NCBI GenBank assembly: GCA_032718475.1
Contig: JAUCBJ010005293.1
Coordinates: forward strand, 1 to 28,448
Source: Nemertoderma westbladi
Lineage: Eukaryota > Xenacoelomorpha > Nemertodermatida > Nemertodermatidae
DNA: 28,448 nucleotides
Reading direction: 5' to 3'
In this document: piece after piece, positions 27,825 through 28,448 of the stretch
Layout of the letters: each line of letters opens with the position of its first letter
Position numbering within the stretch: position 1 is the first letter of the stretch
Made by a program: the position numbers and the translations under genes
Notes under the pieces: generated by a model
What the model was told of the DNA's origin: nothing
Database searches by the model: none
The model's input: only the letters and a program-made list of their open reading frames with translations

Positions 27825-28448
27825 GATATAGATATAGTAGTACACTATTTGGTCATTATTCTCACTTGGGTTCATTCTTATTTTGGTTGCATGTATTTTA
27901 TTTATTCTTTAGTGGTATCAGTTTTTGGGTTTCATCTATTTACTACCAGTCTGATTTGTTTTATTTCTTTATTTTAATATTTGGTTTCATTTCCTGTATT
28001 ATATTGGTCAATTGGTACTGTGCTGTATTTAGATAGGGTTAGGGACTCACAGTACACTGCTGACGATTGAGCTGTGTTTCTCTGGGTAGAATGTTTAAAT
28101 CCTGAAACCCTTTATTTTTATTAAATTTTGTATGTAGAATTACCCCTTTCGGTGGACTAAAAGTCCTGTATTTTCTAATATTATACAGTAGGATAGTTAT
28201 TCATGCAGTTATTAGTGTTTATTTGTAGGTGGGGTTCATTTTTGATAGGAGGCTGGTTTCTATATTATTAGCAAGGTCGTTAGACTTGATTACTGTAAGA
28301 AAAAAAAAGCTACTGACTACTGGCAACTGACCTAGAGCAAAAACGGCTCTAACGATTTTGATGAAATTTTAGCAAGTCGTTAGACTTGATTACTGTAAGA
28401 AAAAAAGCTACTGACTACTGGCTAATGCCTACTGTCTACTGCCTAATG
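27825..28448 (+). repeat. Unidentified interspersed repeat, copy 2 (unoccupied), running into satellite block 2
   Basis: Matches the three pieces of copy 1 without the LINE fragment (empty site 28016-28027) or the foldback element (empty site 28215-28218). It then passes into module A (about 28279 and 28379), module B (28329) and heptamers, and is cut by the window end. Confidence 0.88.

Noticed and set aside
1-28448. tRNA, rRNA genes, CRISPR arrays or bacterial operon features
   Set aside because: None seen; the tandem arrays here have no spacers of equal length, and the content is clearly eukaryotic.

Overview
The window looks like a repeat-rich, gene-poor stretch of an AT-rich animal genome, probably an invertebrate. 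The animal call rests on a BEL/Pao-type LTR retrotransposon (a group known from metazoans), several non-LTR (LINE) reverse transcriptases, and one exon of a laminin-G/ConA-like extracellular domain. The species cannot be told from the sequence.

Layout. Bases 121-783 (minus) hold a laminin-G-like exon, the only host coding sequence seen. Bases 1256-23070 (plus) are one very large LTR retrotransposon. Its two LTRs (1256-2441 and 21886-23070) differ by about 26 substitutions and one 1-base indel by hand alignment. The outer ends fit TG...CA, and a perfect 5-bp target duplication (AAATG, 1251-1255 and 23071-23075) flanks the element. In 5'->3' order it contains: a non-coding leader (2442-4390); a nested antisense LINE with ORF1 and endonuclease/RT ORF2 (about 4391-10140); the rest of the leader; a broken gag-pol of BEL/Pao order (gag 10430-13640, CCHC and aspartic protease 13640-14591, RT-RNase H 14592-16640, integrase 16640-18568); a 1.7-kb non-coding stretch with an internal duplication; and an unrecognised accessory reading frame, ORF3 (20306-21859). 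Without the LINE the element would still be about 16 kb, large for BEL/Pao.

From 23076 to the window end lies a mosaic of smaller repeats: a 5'-truncated CR1/L2-like LINE (23076-24190); head-to-head fragments of a second LINE family with TAG-repeat tails (about 24250-24930); and two copies of an unidentified interspersed repeat. The first repeat copy (24992-27098) is split by a LINE fragment with a 12-bp target duplication and by a 0.5-kb foldback element. The second copy (27825-28448) still carries both empty sites. Both copies run into a complex satellite of TACTGGC-type heptamers alternating with two conserved spacer modules.

State of the genes. The retroelement genes are all damaged. I count 13 in-frame stops (7 TGA, 6 TAA, no TAG) and about six frame changes across gag-pol and ORF3. 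The nested LINE ORF2 has one in-frame stop and a changed endonuclease SDH motif. The best candidate for something undescribed is ORF3 in its setting: a CxxC/HxH/CxxH-bearing, soluble-looking protein with a C-terminal charged helix, carried downstream of pol by a giant BEL/Pao element. All coordinates and alignments are from reading by eye; no database search was possible.
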